Origin: Epiperipatus broadwayi
Taxonomy: Eukaryota > Onychophora > Udeonychophora > Euonychophora > Peripatidae
Length of the DNA stretch: 64,000 bases
Direction: 5' to 3'
NCBI GenBank assembly: GCA_028023455.1
Contig: JAQFVV010000205.1
Location: forward strand, 1,347,353 to 1,411,352
Positions within the stretch are counted from its first letter, which is position 1. Each line of letters opens with the position of its first letter. Position numbers and translations under genes: made by a program. Under the pieces are notes generated by a model. That model made no database searches and was not told the origin of the DNA. It was given only the letters and a program-made list of their open reading frames with translations. Below are positions 1 to 11,436 of this stretch, piece after piece.

Positions 1-472
1 CTTATTTTGCAAGCTTTATATATAACATTTGTAAATACAAGCTTTATTAAATTAGGTCATGTGACATCTGACTTGATTTTTTATCATTTTATTTTTTGCT
101 ATTAAGGCTTTGGCGATTTTATATTGCTAAAGCTATTAATATATGATGTATCTGAACTTAGTTCAGTCCTATATGGCTATTTGAGTTAGATAGCTGGATT
201 GGAAGACATATGGATGTCTGATAATTTCAGATTTTCTACTCAATAGTTATACATTAGTTAAAGTGCTGGGCTTGTCCTAGTATTTTTAATCTAATGCTAA
301 ATATCCTGACACCTCACTGACGATGCCAAAGCAGAAACTGGTCTGGGGTTGAGGATATTCTCAAAGCTTGTTAAGATCTTATTTTGCAAGCTCTATATGT
401 AACATTTGTAAATACAGCTTTATTAAATTAGGTCATGTGACATCTGACTTGATTTTTTTATCATATTGTCAA
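1..472 (+). repeat. Tandem 377-bp hammerhead-bearing unit (retrozyme-like), cut by the window edge
   Basis: Bases 1-95 and 378-472 are near-identical direct copies (both begin CTTATTTTGCAAGC and end near CTGACTTGATTTTTT), giving a period of 377 bp. The unit between them contains one hammerhead ribozyme at 301-358. Tandem units of a few hundred bases that each carry a type I hammerhead are the hallmark of retrozymes, non-autonomous retroelements known in plants and animals. I see no coding capacity. The left part may continue outside the window, so the copy number is unknown. Family assignment is inference; the repeat and its period are read directly. Confidence 0.75.
301..358 (+). ncRNA. Type I hammerhead ribozyme
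   Basis: The conserved core is complete: CTGACGA at 317-323 and GAAA at 334-337. Stem II is TGC/GCA (324-326 with 331-333) closed by CAAA. Stem III is the minimal two-pair form, A337-C338 with G341-T342, around a TG loop, and the expected cleavage point follows C343. Stem I has an inner helix of six pairs (311-316 with 344-349), a small internal loop, and an outer helix of seven pairs (301-307 with 352-358). The internal loop in stem I facing the stem II loop matches the layout that gives natural hammerheads their tertiary contact. Activity is predicted, not shown. Confidence 0.85.
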
Positions 473-825
473 TAATAGAAGATGTAATGTTTAATAATTG
501 AATGAATGAATAAATAAAATTAATGTGTTATTTTAAAATACAATAGATAAGTATAACTTTAAAAATCTATTTTATTATATTGCCTAATTTTCTAAAAATG
601 TTTGTAAAAAAATTATTTTCATTAAAATTTACTCATCAACTTTTTTTTATTAGCAACAAAAAATGGGAACAGGAGTTTATTGGCAATCCAAAACAAAATT
701 TATCCAATACAATTCTAATGTTTTTATTGACTTTAAATTTTTTAATAAAATAAAAACAATTTAATAATAAAATTAAGAAAAATAAACATCACATGACCAC
801 CACTTCTTATGCTTGTGTATAACTG
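473..825. other. A+T-rich spacer without recognised features
   Basis: Homopolymeric A/T tracts and short repeats only; no conserved reading frame or structured RNA was recognised. Confidence 0.5.
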
Positions 826-910
826 TTGTTAAAACAGGTCTGGCATCCATTGATTACTCTAGCTTGCTGTGTGTGGCAATATGTATAGTGAGTTTTGCCT
901 GTTTTAACAA
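826..910 (+). repeat. Short repeat with 13-bp inverted ends, same family as 10022-10095
   Basis: The ends TTGTTAAAACAGG (826-838) and CCTGTTTTAACAA (898-910) are exact reverse complements. The interior, with CATCCATTGATTACTCTAGC, recurs almost unchanged at 10022-10095, there as the 3' part of a hammerhead-bearing repeat, and in weaker form near 60090 and 60500. It is best read as a solitary terminal module of that repeat family. Confidence 0.65.
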
Positions 911-1206
911 AAATTAAAAAGGCAGGAAAAACAAAAAACTAAACCCTCTGGTTTAATTTATAGTATAATTAATTACTGTAATATTAAAATTGAAAATAAG
1001 AAAATAGGATTAAAGATAAAAATTAAAACAACGAAGATTATTATGTTCAGTGAATTTTTTTAGTAGATAATAAAAATTTATAATCATAAATTAGAATATG
1101 GGTCGGTAATCTTTTAGTGATATTACGCTTAATTTATATTACAATGTTATTCCGCATGCCAACATGATTCTACCAATCTTATTATATTGTAACAGTCAGA
1201 AAACGT

Positions 1207-1446
1207 GTGACTCGTAAACATAATGCAGAATTCGACCACCACACAGAACAGCAGCACCATCGAGGTAGCGAAGCCACCCGTGGTACTGAGTTCGAACATA
1301 GTTTGTCGGTTCCACAATACAATCCACGAAACAACGCATCTGCTGCGACATTAGTAAATATTTCTTTAGGCACGGTGGTCAGGGATATGCAAGAGATTCA
1401 TGATTTTATTTTCGAGTTAGCCAATAATCAAACTAATATTAGTTAA
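1207..1446 (+). CDS. Unrecognised 79-codon open frame in a G+C-richer island
   Basis: This frame opens with ATG and reads 79 codons. It is rich in His, Asn, Glu and Thr, with an HHTEQQHH segment near its start. Base composition is more even than in the surrounding DNA, and CpG-containing codons are common, which is why it is listed. I recognise no family, no splice signal that would clearly link it to the EHMT exons downstream, and no poly(A) context. It could be a 5' exon or 5' UTR of an unseen gene, a fragment of a mobile element, or chance. A 63-codon frame on the opposite strand is also open, so the direction is uncertain. Confidence 0.2.
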   Translation: MTRKHNAEFDHHTEQQHHRGSEATRGTEFEHSLSVPQYNPRNNASAATLVNISLGTVVRDMQEIHDFIFELANNQTNIS

Positions 1447-1972
1447 ACATTCGTATTTATATAATCGAGGAAATATTATATAGAATGGGTATCGAATAAA
1501 TGAAACGTAACTGCAGACGTATAGTTTAAAATGATTTATTAACACATTTTAATAAGATCATTTACTAACAATATTTTATGGATTAAAAGCTTCAGTAGCG
1601 GGATTTGTGACATGATTATATTTTAAAGAATACATTTATTTATTTGTTTACAAAAGGAATTCATTTATTTGAAGGCGTAATCTAGCTACCTAAAATTCTC
1701 GAGTAAGTATTTCTAATGCATGCCTGGAGGGATTTATACCTTTGCAATGCAAGAGTCTAAAGTAAGATTTAAGAGTAGCGGCGGACATATATTTATTTAA
1801 TTAAAATATTTATTTTATGACTAAGGGCAAACATTTATTTGAGAGTGAATTATGAAGATAATGCAGAGGCGGAGTGATGTATAGAATAATAAAATTAAGT
1901 AAAGGAACACGTACGCTTTAGAAGGGCGATATGGAATGGCAGTATATCGAAACTGCAATGCCGTGAATGAGT

Positions 1973-2209
1973 TTATAAGAATGTCGGGCTGGTCTCTGCC
2001 ATCGGCCCGATGAAGTAAGGTGTCACATAAGCATAACCAGGGACAAGCGGTCCATGTCGCAGTTTGCCGGCTGGCTGCATGACGTCAAGTCCTACGGGAG
2101 CACCCATTATGTCCGCTTGTGTAGGACGACTGGGGTTAATTTCAACCCTGAAGAATCCGGAAATTTCACGGCGGAAAGGGTGCATGATAGGTTGCTTCCA
2201 TATTTCCAA
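1973..2209 (-). CDS. Unrecognised coding-like segment, possible last exon or processed pseudogene
   Basis: The reverse strand encodes a 78-residue stretch with a balanced, soluble-protein composition (many Pro, Gly, Arg and Met) and ordinary codon usage, unlike the A/T-driven frames around it. Readable pieces include MHPFRREISGFFRVE and PGYAYVTPYFIGPM. It ends at an in-frame TAA; on its upstream side an AG at about 2217 (reverse strand) could be a splice acceptor, so the initiator used here is arbitrary. I do not recognise the family. It abuts a LINE fragment at 2232, so it may be an exon of a reverse-strand gene cut by insertion, or a retrocopy. Confidence 0.4.
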   Translation of the reverse strand: MEIWKQPIMHPFRREISGFFRVEINPSRPTQADIMGAPVGLDVMQPAGKLRHGPLVPGYAYVTPYFIGPMAETSPTFL

Positions 2210-2231
2210 ATCTTTTTACAAGAAATATAAT

Positions 2232-2975
2232 GTGAAGATAAGGGAATAAAAATAAATAGAGATTATTTAAGTGATTTAGATTTTGCAGATGATGTGGTTG
2301 CTTTTGCAAATAATGCTTCAGAATCTAGAAATGTTGCAAGAGTTATTAGATCAAAATAAGAAAATAGGACTAAAGATAAATGCTAAAAGAATAAAATAAA
2401 AACAGTTGAAAACTACAAATACCTTGGTTACAGTTGGATATATAATGTATGAAATTAAGCATAGAATTAAACTTGGATGGAGTGCTTTTGGCAGAAACAA
2501 CTTAATGTTATATGAAAATATGTCTATATATTTGAAAAGTTTTTAATAAATATGTTTTACCATTTCTTACTTATGGATCTGAGATTTGTATACTTAACAG
2601 AAAAATACATTCTTCGCTTCACTCAATAAGCATGGATAGAGCTATGTTAGTAGTAACAGGAAGGGTTTGAAAACTAAATATATGGTTAAAGAACATACAG
2701 ATATTACTGATATCATTGAAAGAATTAAGATAAGTGAGGTTGGACTGAACATATTGCTAGAAAAGATGATAGTTGATGATCAAATACATTTTTTGAATGG
2801 GATACCAAGGGATTGCAAATGAGCTAAAATGAGATCATATGTGAGATGGATGATAAGTAAATTTGCTGGTGTGTGTGGTGTGGAAAAAAAAGCTAGAAAT
2901 CAGTAAAACTGGATTAAACATGGAAAAATCTTTTGTGGATCGATAATGGTTGAAAATGATGACCTCAAAGTCATA
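2232..2975 (+). mobile_element. RTE-type LINE, 3' fragment (decayed)
   Basis: Translation resumes the reverse transcriptase just before its catalytic motif C, which is intact here (FADD, codons at 2281-2292, followed by VVAFANNAS). It then follows the same 3' part as the copy at 61639-62903: the INHRIKLGWSAFGRNN segment, the TYGSE segment, and the terminal region ending ATAATGGTTGA. Many frameshifts and stops interrupt it. The 3' end is near 2975, where A/T-rich flank begins. The copy is 5'-truncated, the usual result of target-primed insertion. Confidence 0.8.
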
Positions 2976-5766
2976 AAAAAATTTAATTTAATTTATTGTT
3001 CATTTATTATCTATTTGAATGTATTTTTTGGTGTATTGATGTTATATATGTTTTTAAGGTAAATCAAACTTACAGCATTGATTCAGCAATTCTGATTAAA
3101 ATTGTAGAAAAATGAAATAACTGATTATATTATGCTGATTAATCTGGAAAACTGAGATTGGAAAAAAATCCAAGGAAATTGTCAAATGGTTATAAATTAT
3201 TATAAATTGTCTTTTATGCTTATGCCAAAATGTACTTAAGATTTATTAGTTTGCATTTTTGATTCAAATGCAAAAGATCCTAGTTCACATAGGAAGAAGA
3301 GGTAGAAAAAGTTTGGTTTGTTAATGGGGGGGATCTGTTTGATTGGGATGTCGAGTTTTTGAATTATTGGATAGTTATTTGAAACTGGTGGAAGTATTAT
3401 TAAAACGCAAGAACAATTGAACTAAATCATTGTAAGTGGATCTGGAAATTAATACACTTTTCGTATATTAGTTACAATGAAAAAACACACAAATTTTTTT
3501 TATGACAATGTTATAAAAGTCTTGATGGAATTCGGTAGAAAGTTGTATAATTAAAATATGTATAAATAATATTAAATAAATAAAATAAACATTCAGAATA
3601 TAAATTCAAAAGAAAAAAGAAATTGTACGGAAAATCACTTAATATTGATTAGATCCTTATTGAAAGAAAAATGGTAGATGGTATTAATGCAAGTTTCAAG
3701 AAATATTGAGGAAAAGTAAAATCATTCCTGACTTATGTTGAATAATTAATACAATTAGAGACTGTTTGAAAGTTTAATAAATAAAGTGTTCATCTAAAGC
3801 AAGCTATGATAAATGAACTAGGTTCAAATTAGCAAAGATGTTACACAGAGTTATATATAGTCAACTCATTGTTTTGACTCCTAAATTTAATATGTAATGA
3901 TAGAAGCCAGATTAGACAATGATTAATCGATAGTCAGGATTAGTGGAAAAAATGCAAACAATCTTAAACATAGTTGAAAATTGTGAAATCCTTAAGATTT
4001 TTGGAGAAGAAAACTAATAGTGAAAAGATGGGTTATCGCTCAATAAGAAGAAATCAAAGATTATGACAAACAGACAACCAACTTACTCCAAAATTGATGA
4101 TGAAGGCTCCAAAATTGAAGATAGTTTTTGCCTCCTTGAATTATACATAAAATAGAAAAACACCAGAGCTAAGAGATTTGTTTCTAACCAATGCAGGGTA
4201 GAGTTTCATTGAGAAACGTGATGATTTTTTTTATTTATGAATGTAAATTTTAAAAATGAAGATGATAATTATTAATATATAATATTTTCTGTGATTCCTT
4301 TTGGATATGAAAGTAGGAATGATATTCCATTCAAGGTGTAATATTCGCATTGCACACATGGGTTCTATGGATACCAACTGCCACTTGCAGTAATTTTTTT
4401 TTTTTACGATTCATATTTGAATCACGTTTATGAAAATTTAATATGTTTATGAATTTAATTGGAATTGCAAACAACTATGTACAATACTTTATAATGAAAT
4501 AATTATATTGCTGCCATTATTATAAGTAAGCCTGAAACTGAGAGACATTGAGGATTATTTATCTGATTAACACCTGTGTTATCTTTTGTTTTAAGTCAAA
4601 AATCATTTATGCTCCAATATGCACAAATACATGATAAATCTATTATTTATATTCATTGAAAATAAAAATTAGAATGAATTAGATATAGGATTATATTGCA
4701 AAAAATTTGCTTTAGCGAATGTGTGGATAGATAAATTATAATTCTTTTAAAATCATATTGTTATATTTACAATAGTACATTTAATTTTTGATAATTGATT
4801 CATTTTTATTTTTTGACATTTTGTCTCTAATTTTTTTTTTACATTTAAGTGGTCTCTGATTGTTTTATTACATATTTGCCATAAATCCTCTGATTATAAT
4901 TTATAAGACAAGCAAGATTAATAATATACTGTACTCTGTTTTATATTGCCTACATATGTTTTTTTATTTTAATTCTTGGAGTGGCATGTTTCTGACTGAT
5001 ATTTTATGCAAAGGATGACAATTTGTAACAGTTATGCTGGATATGATTTTTGAGAACATTTAGGATAGTAAGAGAGAGAAAGAGGATATTGAATCAAATT
5101 TGTCCAAACTCTGATTTGAAGTGCACATGGCCAGATTGCAATTATTCTATTTTGACTTTATACAAGATGATCTAATTCATTAAAATGTATGGCCAGTGTT
5201 GGGAGTGATGGATGTTAATGTAATAATTAACTTGCCTTACATTTTAATGAATTGGATCATTTTATTACAAAGATTTATAATTATTTGATCCTTGATAGTA
5301 TAAAATCAGTTGGAATACATATGTGATGATTAGAAATTTTTGTGTTTGGATGTACATAATGTACAAATTGACCCATTATCATCTAGACAACACTTGTTTA
5401 GAAACAGTTTACATATTGGATGGTTCTTAGTAATCAAAATATTATATAACTGTGATGCATCCATGCCTAGTAAAAACTAACTCAGGAAATATGGTTGCCC
5501 AAACATGATGGTTCTACTACCACAAATCACATTTGGGAAAAATCAATCTTATTGATAGCTTTCTTTTGATAATCATTAGACATGAATTCTTCCCTGGTTG
5601 AATAAAGTTAAATGAATTGGTCTGTCCTGTGGTATGTCTTATTGCATGGCACTGCTGTGATTGTATTGGAGCATTCACATCAATCTGTACTTGAAATTTT
5701 AACTTGGACATAAATATTCCACTTGTGATACTAACAGTGGGTTGTTTTGATAGACACTGGAATAAA
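2976..5766. other. Long A+T-rich stretch without recognised features
   Basis: No frame here resembles a known protein. I see simple A/T tracts, including a T run at about 4395, and scattered stop codons in all frames. It may hold remnants too decayed to recognise. Confidence 0.45.
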
Positions 5767-5846
5767 TAATCAAAATAAGATTGAAATAACCGGCTTTCAT
5801 TTCCATATAATATCTTGAGAAGGTCTCAATGAAGATTAAAGCCAAG

Positions 5847-6005
5847 TAAGATTGAAATAAACAACTATTAATAACTATATTATAATATTTATTGAACTGA
5901 CTTTCATCTCCATTGAGAACTTCTCAATATGGTCTCAATGGAGATGAAAGTCGATTCAATAGATATTATAATATAGTTATTAGTAGTTGTTTATTTCAAT
6001 CTTAT
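5847..6005. repeat. Foldback element, near-perfect 159-bp palindrome
   Basis: The left arm begins TAAGATTGAAATAAACAACT and the right arm ends with its reverse complement; the arms run almost without mismatch to a short centre near 5926. A third partial copy of the arm (AAGATTGAAATAACCGGC..) lies just upstream at about 5775-5845, so the block looks like an inverted duplication of a repeat already present. No coding content. Confidence 0.85.
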
Positions 6006-6629
6006 TTTGATCAATCATTTATTTATGTATTTGTGACAACATTATAGACAAATTGCATTGGATATTTGACCGTTATAGTAAGATACTTATATATATATAT
6101 ATGTTGACGTCTGCAGTTGATCATTTAAGAATCAACTTGTTCTAAACTATTCAAGTCCATTTTAATAAGATGGTCAAAGGAGAATTCAGTATCTATGTGC
6201 CATTTTTGATGATCAGATTTGGGCTGTGTTATTACTATTAGAGAAATGTATTTGTCATGTAATTTTTATTTAAGAATTAAGATTGCAAAATGGATTCTCT
6301 TAATAAGCATCGATTTTTAATTGTAGTTGGTCTTCACAGTGAAATATTTTTTATCTATTTTCATAAAACTAGTTATAGAAAACAAAATAATATTTTAAGT
6401 GGTGCAGAAACAATGGATAATTATGCTCTAGTTGATCAGCACCAAAATTTATTTATTTATTTAGCATGTAGATTTTTTTTATTTCATAAAGGAATCTATA
6501 AAAATTCCAAGGAGATTTAATGTGCTTTCATTAAGTGCTTCAATTCTGCTAGTCAGTTTTGGAAATTATTAATGAACTATATGGTTCATAGTTTATATTT
6601 AGCCAGATTTATATAGATTTATCATTAAT
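6006..6629. other. A+T-rich spacer
   Basis: Contains a short AT microsatellite at about 6091-6102 and one open frame (6290-6520) of biased, A/T-driven composition that I regard as non-coding. Nothing else recognised. Confidence 0.4.
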
Positions 6630-8500
6630 ATCATTTTCAGCCATTATCAATCCACCGCAGGATAGTTTCTCCAAGTTCAACCCACCTGCTTCAATCTTTA
6701 GCTTCTCTTCCTTACATCACCCCAGCACACTTCCTTATTTCAACTATCCATCTCATATGTGATCTCTTTCTTGATCTTTTACAATCTCTTGGAATCCAGT
6801 TTAAGATTTCAACTTTCCAATTATTATCATCTCTTCTAATAATATGTCCAGCCCAATTCTGCTTTAGTCTCTTAATTTTTTTAATAAGGTCAGTAACAGC
6901 TGTTTGTTCTTTCATCATTCAGCCCAACTCTACTTTAGTCTCTTAATTTTTTTTATAATGTCAGTAACACCTCTTTGTTCTTTCACCATGTGTTTCATTT
7001 TTGATTGTTTCTTGTTACTCCAAAAATACATTATACTTCATTGAATGGTTTGAAATCTCTGTATTGCTTTTCTGTTAAGTATCCAAGTCTCAGACCCATA
7101 AGTAAGTACTGATAAAACACATGTATTAAAAACCTTCCTTTTCAAATACATAGGCATACACATAAGTATTTTACCTTTTAATATTGTTATATCTACCAAA
7201 AGGACTTCAACCAAGTTTAATTCTATGATTAATTTCAATTATTATGTTTCCAACAGTAATAATAATCTAAGTTATTTGTAATTGTTAACTTCTAATGCAT
7301 TATTATCATTCTTTATTTTCTTCTTTTGAGAAAATTCATTGAACATTACATTTGTCTTTCTAAGATTTATCTTTAATCCTACTTTTTTTCTTTCATCTGA
7401 TAAGTCTTGGAATATTTCCTGAAGTTCTAAAGCATTATTTTCATCTGCAAAATCTAGATGATTTAAATAATCCCCATTTACTTTTACTTCCGTAGCTTTC
7501 CATTTTTATTTATGAAATACTTCTTGCAAAACTGCTGTAAAAAGCTTTGTAGATATGGAATCTGACCTTGTTATACACAGTGTTAATCTTCCTAGCTTTA
7601 TTATGTAATCTAATTGTTGCTATTGCATTTTTATAAATGTTCTTCAGAATATAACAATATCCAGGATCTATATCTTGATGATTTAATGCTTTAATCATTG
7701 AAGAAATGCTTATAGAATCAAATGCCTTTTCATAATCTACAAATCCAAAGCATAATGGCAACTCATATTCATTGATTCTTTCTATAACTTCTCTCAATAT
7801 TTGATGTGATCTACTGCACTAAAACCACCTTTAAATTGAGCCTGTGCTTTTGGTTTATTGAAATCCAAAGTTCTCTGTAGACGAGTTGCAATTATCTTGG
7901 AAATGTGTTTGTATAAAACTGATAAAAAATTGTGTAATTTCTATTTTTTTTATCACCTTTATTGAATATTAATATTAATACTGCATTCTTCCAATCATTT
8001 GGTATGACTTTTATCATTTAGACATTTGGTATATAACTTTACAAATTTTTTCTATTTTTTTTCACCCGCTTCTTTTAAGATATTGATTATATGTACATCA
8101 TTATTTGGAGCTTTTCCCTTTTTCATAAATTTAATTGCATGTCTCACTTCTTCATTTAAAATCTTGGGCAATTCAGATGATATAGTACTTGTAGGAGGCC
8201 TTGTTCTTTATTGCTGTATAATTCCTTTACAAAATTCATGGTGTCATCTCTCATTTTAGTAATAGTTTGATCTTTTTTTCTTATTACAGCAATAATTTTC
8301 CAGTACTAAGATGTTTTATACTTTTGAGGATATTTATTCTCTTATATAGTTTTTATTACTAATTCACAATTATATTTTCTTATATTGTGATAAATATTTT
8401 TTTTCATACTGTTTTACAAAATTCGAGAATTTTAATCCTTCTTGATGCATCATTTTGATATAATTTCATATTCTTGCTTTATTAAGATAGCAAATCTTTT
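6630..8500 (-). mobile_element. RTE-type LINE, reverse strand, decayed
   Basis: Read on the reverse strand this is the same family as the copy at 59780-62930. From its 5' side (high coordinates): the linker between endonuclease and reverse transcriptase (about 8500-8000); the reverse transcriptase with motif A FVDYEKAFDSI (within 7510-7797); a damaged motif B; motif C, where FAD is followed by a deletion (about 7450); the TYGSETWILNR segment (7038-7238); and the 3' terminal part with the AGHIIRRDDNNWKVEILNW stretch (6712-6918). The 3' end, with ATTATCAATCCACCGCAGGA on the + strand, is near 6635. A duplicated stretch at about 6890-6985 repeats the GTCAGTAACA block. Several frameshifts make it non-functional. 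Confidence 0.85.
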
Positions 8501-9715
8501 CGTTGTATAAAATAGAGTGGATAGCTGTGGGGAGTTTGAAAGTCTGAGTTCATATCCCTTCTAAATTACATTAAGTTCAGTATAGACAATATACTTGTAT
8601 TTAAATATTATAAACTAATAATTATGGTGTGTAATTATTAGGGGAATTAAATGGAATTTCTATGTAATAACTACTTCTAAATGTATTTGTTAATATTAGC
8701 TTTCTATAAAAAGTAAAATATTAGATATTCTGCATAATAAAATAGAATATCTAATGGTTTTCTATCTTACATTTAGTTTTCATTGAATTATAGTAATTTT
8801 TCTCCATTCCAAATAGAGTGAAAAATTAGTTGGTATTGTGGGAACAACCATTTTGGCATTATGTGTAATAGAGGTCTGAAAAGAAAAGGTTTAAATCTTT
8901 TAAAGCTTTACATTTAAGTAATTTTCCCACATTGACTACAAAAATAAAACAATAACATCCTAAATTTCGGAATATTTAAAGCTTTACACTGTAGAGCAAA
9001 TTAAATTATTAAATATATTCATTAGCAGTTAAGAAAATATTCAAATTATCAATACAATATATAAAAATGTAGTTATTCATGATATTTTATAGGGATGAAA
9101 CATTACATTAGCTATATCATTCTAGCAAAGTCTTTCAACCAACTCGCACTATGAAATAACAAAACAAATATCCTTTTTAAAATATTTCTTGTTAATTTGA
9201 TCCAGTGTATTTGAATAAATATATTACACAAATTCCTTCATTTTTTTGTAAAATCTTGAATTTATTTCCGAATCAACTTAAAATATATTTAAACCCCAAG
9301 TTTTAACTACTTTAAATATAGTCTTTTTCAAGGGTCTTACCAGGATTCTAAGGAAATAATAATATTTATTTTAAATTTGTGCATGTATGAAAAATTAATT
9401 AAGTGGAAATAACTAAAATTTCTGGGGAACTATGTATAAGTTAACAATCATACTCTTAAAAAAATGCAAAGATTAGCATTATATCAAGTTATTCTTCATA
9501 CTTATTGATATATGCGTGTTAGCTTATATAAAGCTGGAAATTTAAGTTAACTTTTGTTTAACTTTCGTATGCATTAAATTATGCTGATGGATGGTAGTGA
9601 TAGGATTGAGGTAAGGTGAACTACATTGATAAAAATAATTTGAAAATGTATATTATACCTTTTCACAAAGTGTTAAAGCAGATAGAAACCTGTTGCCAGA
9701 CACAGCCTAATAGGA
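8501..9715. other. A+T-rich spacer with faint repeat homology
   Basis: No gene is visible. About 9400-9530 resembles 13200-13320 (shared CAACTATGTATAAGTTAA-like and TGCAAAGATTAGC-like words), suggesting the outer end of a Penelope-like remnant. Confidence 0.35.
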
Positions 9716-10095
9716 TATTGGTGGCTATGGTTATTAAAGAACCAAAGACACCAAAATGTATGGGTACTGAACTGGGTGCAGACCCATATGACTATATAAG
9801 CTGATGGGCTTGGATTGAAAACATTAAAGTGTTTTCAGTTTAAGACTCATAGTTTTGTAGTTAAATGGAGTTAAAGGTGATTGCTGGAGGGTTGCATTAG
9901 ATCCTAAGATCTAGATGCAGTGCTCTCAGATCCAAGGCTCCTCACTGATGAAGACCATAAGCCAGAAACTAGTCTGGGGATATTGGATGAGTAGGTCACT
10001 AGATGGGGATTTTATGTACAGGCCTTCTGGCATCTATTGATTACTCTAGCTTGCTGTGTGTGGCAATGTATATAGTGAGTTTTGCCTGTTTTATC
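9716..10095 (+). repeat. Hammerhead-bearing dispersed repeat, family 1
   Basis: The block is collinear with 60230-60556: shared words around ATATGACTATAT, the CTAAGATCTAGATGCAGTGC stretch, the ribozyme, GTAGGTCACTAGAT, and the terminal TTTGCCTGTTTTA. It contains the ribozyme at 9930-9988 and ends in the module also found alone at 826-910. No coding potential was seen beyond a 62-codon chance frame at 9616-9804. The left boundary is approximate. Confidence 0.6.
9930..9988 (+). ncRNA. Hammerhead ribozyme, family 1, stem II damaged
   Basis: Core CTGATGA lies at 9945-9951 and GAAA at 9965-9968. Stem I again has two helices: inner TCCTCA/TGGGGA (9939-9944 with 9975-9980) and outer ATCCAA/TTGGAT (9930-9935 with 9983-9988). 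Stem III is A-C/G-T around a TA loop, with cleavage expected after C9974. Stem II (about 9952-9964) has an A:C mismatch and unpaired A flanks, so activity is doubtful. Confidence 0.7.
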
Positions 10096-10684
10096 AATGA
10101 ATTTTAAAGGTAAGAAACCTTACTCACTTGCACCATACAGTAAATTAGTGAAGTTAAATATGAGGATATTCTCGTTCCAGCCACAAGATAAAAACTTTGA
10201 GAAAATGAGAACGACCATCTTGTTTTCAAACCTGAATGCACTTATATATGCCAATCCAAAGTCACTTGGAATGTGAGTTTGAATATATATTAAATCATTC
10301 ACTTGACATCCATTATCTTCTACTTAGAATTATAACATGACACTGCGCTAGTAAAATTCATTGATCATTACATAGTTTAACATCTAAAATTATCACAAAA
10401 TAAATTTTAATATTTCAAAAGTGTTAATAAGATTTTTAAAAGAAATGGATGTAAAGTTAATGATTCATGCTCTCATTCCATTGCATGTAAGGGTGCTATG
10501 TAAGTGCATTTAGATTTGAAAAGAAGATGGTTAGTCTTATATTCTATCTTGTGGTTGGAACAAGAATATTCTCATATTTAACAGTGCTGATTTATAGTGC
10601 GGCAAAAGTGAGAACGTTTATTATCTTCTAAATTGAATATCAATATAATACTAAAACAAATGATTGCATGTATAAGAGTATGAT
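10096..10684. other. Spacer with no recognised gene
   Basis: A 64-codon frame (10082-10276) reads across a repeat end and has an open antisense frame of equal length; I do not consider it coding. The rest is A+T-rich and featureless. Confidence 0.4.
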
Positions 10685-10733
10685 CTGGGCTAACTGATGA
10701 GTGTGGCTTTAGCACAAAATGTGCATCTTGATG
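10685..10733 (+). ncRNA. Hammerhead-like motif, family 2, degenerate
   Basis: CTGATGA (10694-10700) is followed by stem II GTGT/GCAC (10701-10704 with 10712-10715), AAAA in place of GAAA, and a neat minimal stem III, ATG/CAT around TG (10719-10726), with a C at the expected cleavage position 10727. Stem I is weak (about three pairs). Loss of the conserved G suggests it is inactive. A related motif is at 58651-58693. Confidence 0.5.
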
Positions 10734-11222
10734 ATTGTTTATCTTTATCACATATCTTTGGTCATATGTTTCAGAAATGTGTGATAGAATAGAAGTTTGA
10801 AATATATATATATATATAAGTTAAGTAAATATGTGTATTTGAAATTATAACATTTTATATACATCTTACTCATTTGAAAAAAAATAAAATGGATGTTTCA
10901 AATGCATTCCTAGTAAGAGATGTTGGTCTGATTTCTGTGTTGATAGATAGTTGCAATAAGCTTAAGCCAGGGTGAAAAGCCCTGATAAAAGCAAAATCTT
11001 GGAATATATATATGCTCAAGAAATTTAAACAAATAGTCAAAATCTCCAGGAATTATTTAAATATTGGACTATTTCCATCATCTAATGTAAGTATGTCTTT
11101 AGAAAAATGTAACTTTATTTAAGTATTCCAAATACATTCAACTATTAGTAATAGCACAGGTTAGTATATGCACAACGTTTTGATAGGTATTATTTCTCTC
11201 TCTTTTTCGGGTGTTGCTAACC

Positions 11223-11321
11223 TGACCAGTGACAGTACTAGCATTAGAATTGGATCTGGATCCTTAGATTCTTGAATACTGAATTTTAAAGTTACACTCT
11301 ATCCAACTGAGCCATCCTGTG
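11223..11321 (-). repeat. tRNA-like segment in the left Penelope terminal repeat
   Basis: The reverse strand reads GGATGGCTCAGTTGGATAGA, close to a tRNA 5' half with an A-box, and further on GGATCCAGATCC in the B-box position. It corresponds to 12909-12990. It is a mobile-element relic rather than a tRNA gene. Confidence 0.55.
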
Positions 11322-11436
11322 AAAACTAACAGTCAGTAGAAATTTTATATACTTATTTATGAGGTTGTCCTGATTTCTCCACTTTTTCCTAAGAGCGAAG
11401 TTGGATAGTGGTTTTCATATATTGTGTATAGTCACA

